From assembly GCA_002359075.1 (NCBI GenBank), contig DEQA01000171.1, positions 1 through 7,154 on the forward strand: a DNA stretch of 7,154 bases, read 5' to 3'. Origin of the DNA: Planococcaceae bacterium UBA3378. Lineage in GTDB: Bacteria > Bacillota > Bacilli > Bacillales_A > Planococcaceae. The notes beneath the pieces were generated by a model that worked only from the letters and a program-made list of their open reading frames with translations, searched no databases and was not told the DNA's origin. Shown piece after piece: positions 6,385-7,154 of this stretch (positions are counted from its first letter, which is position 1; each line of letters starts with the position of its first letter). The position numbers were made by a program, and so were the translations under genes.

Positions 6385-6772
6385 GTGACCGTGAAAAATC
6401 CGGACCGCTTTTTAACAGCGTTTAAACGGATTGACCATCGGATGCGGCATATGGTAGGAGCAAAAGATACTATGCCATTTTACCGTTTAATTGACCAGGC
6501 AAAAAAAAAGAGCCTGCTCGTCGGGAAACATAAGGATGATTTGCGTGCGTATGCCGATCTACGGAATAACATCTTCCATCACGGGACAACAATGGAATTT
6601 GACATCTATCAATTCATCAGCCGGTACATAACGGTAAGAAGCAGAGGGGATTTTTAAGCAAGGGGTAGAGCGCGGCCGCCGTTTTGAAGCACTGCTTATT
6701 ACAGAGCATGGCAAGCCGCACCAAAAACTCATTGGAATCATTACCCCAATTGATATTATGAAGGTGGATTAA
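6385..6772 (+). pseudogene. Remnant of a HEPN-like / CBS-domain protein (internal deletion plus frameshift)
   Basis: Two frames together make one decayed gene. The first runs from GTG 6385 for 90 codons and stops at 6655-6657. It has a helical N-terminal segment (FLTAFKRIDHRMRHM at 9-23) and DDLRAYADLRNNIFHH (51-66), whose R-N-x-x-x-H resembles the HEPN RX4-6H motif. After DIYQFISRYITV (73-84) it turns to nonsense. In the +1-shifted frame, from about 6638, the text continues EAEGIFKQGVERGRRFEALL and ends in LIGIITPIDIMK, the final strand and helix of a CBS domain, with a stop at 6770-6772. From memory, relatives have about 220-250 residues with two CBS repeats in the middle. Here about 100 residues are missing, with the join near residues 68-75, and about two bases are lost near 6636. 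The GTG has GAAAGG 10 nt upstream. No function expected; an intact ancestor may have sensed adenine nucleotides. Confidence 0.72.
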
Positions 6773-7154
6773 GGGGTGCACCACTTTTCAAACTAATGTA
6801 GAGGGAGCCGTTGTCTTGTACCTGGGCATAAAAAACATCTTCTACATTCTGTATATTTTTCTTTTTTAATTTTCTTATCAGCCAGTCTTCGGTGAGATTT
6901 AAATTTAATAAGTTTTGTAAAATAATTTTCCCCTCACTGATCACTTCTGTCGGCATATATTGAGCTGGAGCGGTACTGGCCTTTACATCCTGTTTCGTTG
7001 CATTTTCCAATGCCGGTTTTTTCATAATACTTAATTCGCCATTTGTTTCAAAAACCGCATAATCTACATCGGCAACGGAAAAAACACTCTGTTCCCGCAG
7101 AAGCATCCCTAATTCATCTAAACTGAGGCGTGCTTTCTTTAAGTTTTTCGGGAT
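6756..7154 (-). CDS. DUF421 (YetF/YrbG-like) membrane protein, C-terminal part only
   Basis: The frame is open to the right edge, so the N-terminal membrane helices and start lie outside; 132 C-terminal residues are visible. The segment NLKKARLSLDELGMLLREQ followed by VADVDYAVFETNGELSIMKKP is the hallmark cytosolic domain of DUF421 proteins, of which Bacillus species carry several (YetF, YrbG, YdfR and others). A second conserved part follows: PTEVISEGKIILQNLLNLNLTEDWL and VEDVFYAQVQDNGSLYISL. The two parts are joined by an Ala/Thr/Pro-rich linker. The domain is cytosolic and follows three membrane helices in the family. In sporulating Bacilli some members are linked to spore germination or forespore expression, but most have no defined role. 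The final residues (SGAPLNPPS) form a short tail whose codons overlap the end of the CBS-like pseudogene on the other strand by 17 nt. No terminator is evident downstream of the stop. Confidence 0.85.
   Translation of the reverse strand: MPKNLKKARLSLDELGMLLREQSVFSVADVDYAVFETNGELSIMKKPALENATKQDVKASTAPAQYMPTEVISEGKIILQNLLNLNLTEDWLIRKLKKKNIQNVEDVFYAQVQDNGSLYISLKSGAPLNPPS

Noticed and set aside
6501..6509. Run of nine A in the pseudogene as the cause of the frameshift.
   Set aside because: The frame on both sides of the run gives consistent family-like sequence (LIDQAKKKSLL); the shift lies later, near 6636.
6771..6786. GGTGCACC-centred palindrome in the last codons of the DUF421 gene.
   Set aside because: The self-complementary core has no loop and no T-run on either side, so it is not a terminator; it is short enough to be chance.

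Overview
The window looks like chromosomal DNA from a low-to-mid GC Gram-positive bacterium of the order Bacillales. The evidence is strong AGGAGG-like ribosome binding sites about 8 nt before most starts, U-tailed hairpin terminators, and gene sets recognisable from Bacillus subtilis (a yxjC/bdhA-like set, a yxlEFG-like set and a DUF421/YetF-type membrane protein). Protein style would fit Planococcaceae or Bacillaceae, but the genus cannot be fixed from sequence alone.

Region 1 (1-3124, + strand) is the end of a catabolic operon. It holds a GntP-family permease whose first residues lie outside the window, a 3-hydroxyacyl-CoA dehydrogenase-type enzyme, and a D-3-hydroxybutyrate dehydrogenase of the SDR family. 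A clear rho-independent terminator follows. The logical reading is uptake of a short hydroxy acid, most likely 3-hydroxybutyrate, and its oxidation to acetoacetate. The middle enzyme acts on a related substrate that cannot be named from sequence.

Region 2 (about 3155-6320, + strand) is a regulator-transporter operon: an XRE-type regulator with a long helical C-terminal region, a 66-residue two-helix PLDc_N protein, an ABC ATPase and an ABC-2 type permease. The four genes abut or overlap (TAA|ATG, ATGA, ATGA), so they should be transcribed and translated together. The last three match the yxlE-yxlF-yxlG set that in B. subtilis belongs to the sigY operon; here an XRE regulator heads the unit. 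A terminator closes it.

Region 3 (6317-7154) holds a recognisable promoter driving a wrecked gene. This pseudogene keeps an N-terminal helical, HEPN-like segment and the last strand-helix part of a C-terminal CBS domain, but it has lost the middle and carries a frameshift. Converging on it from the right edge, on the minus strand, is the C-terminal part of a DUF421 (YetF-like) membrane protein; its last codons overlap the end of the pseudogene.

No tRNA, rRNA, CRISPR array, insertion sequence or phage gene was seen. The least ordinary items are the decayed HEPN/CBS-like gene, the yxlEFG module under an XRE regulator, and the dehydrogenase with an unusual cofactor-site residue inside a ketone-body operon.
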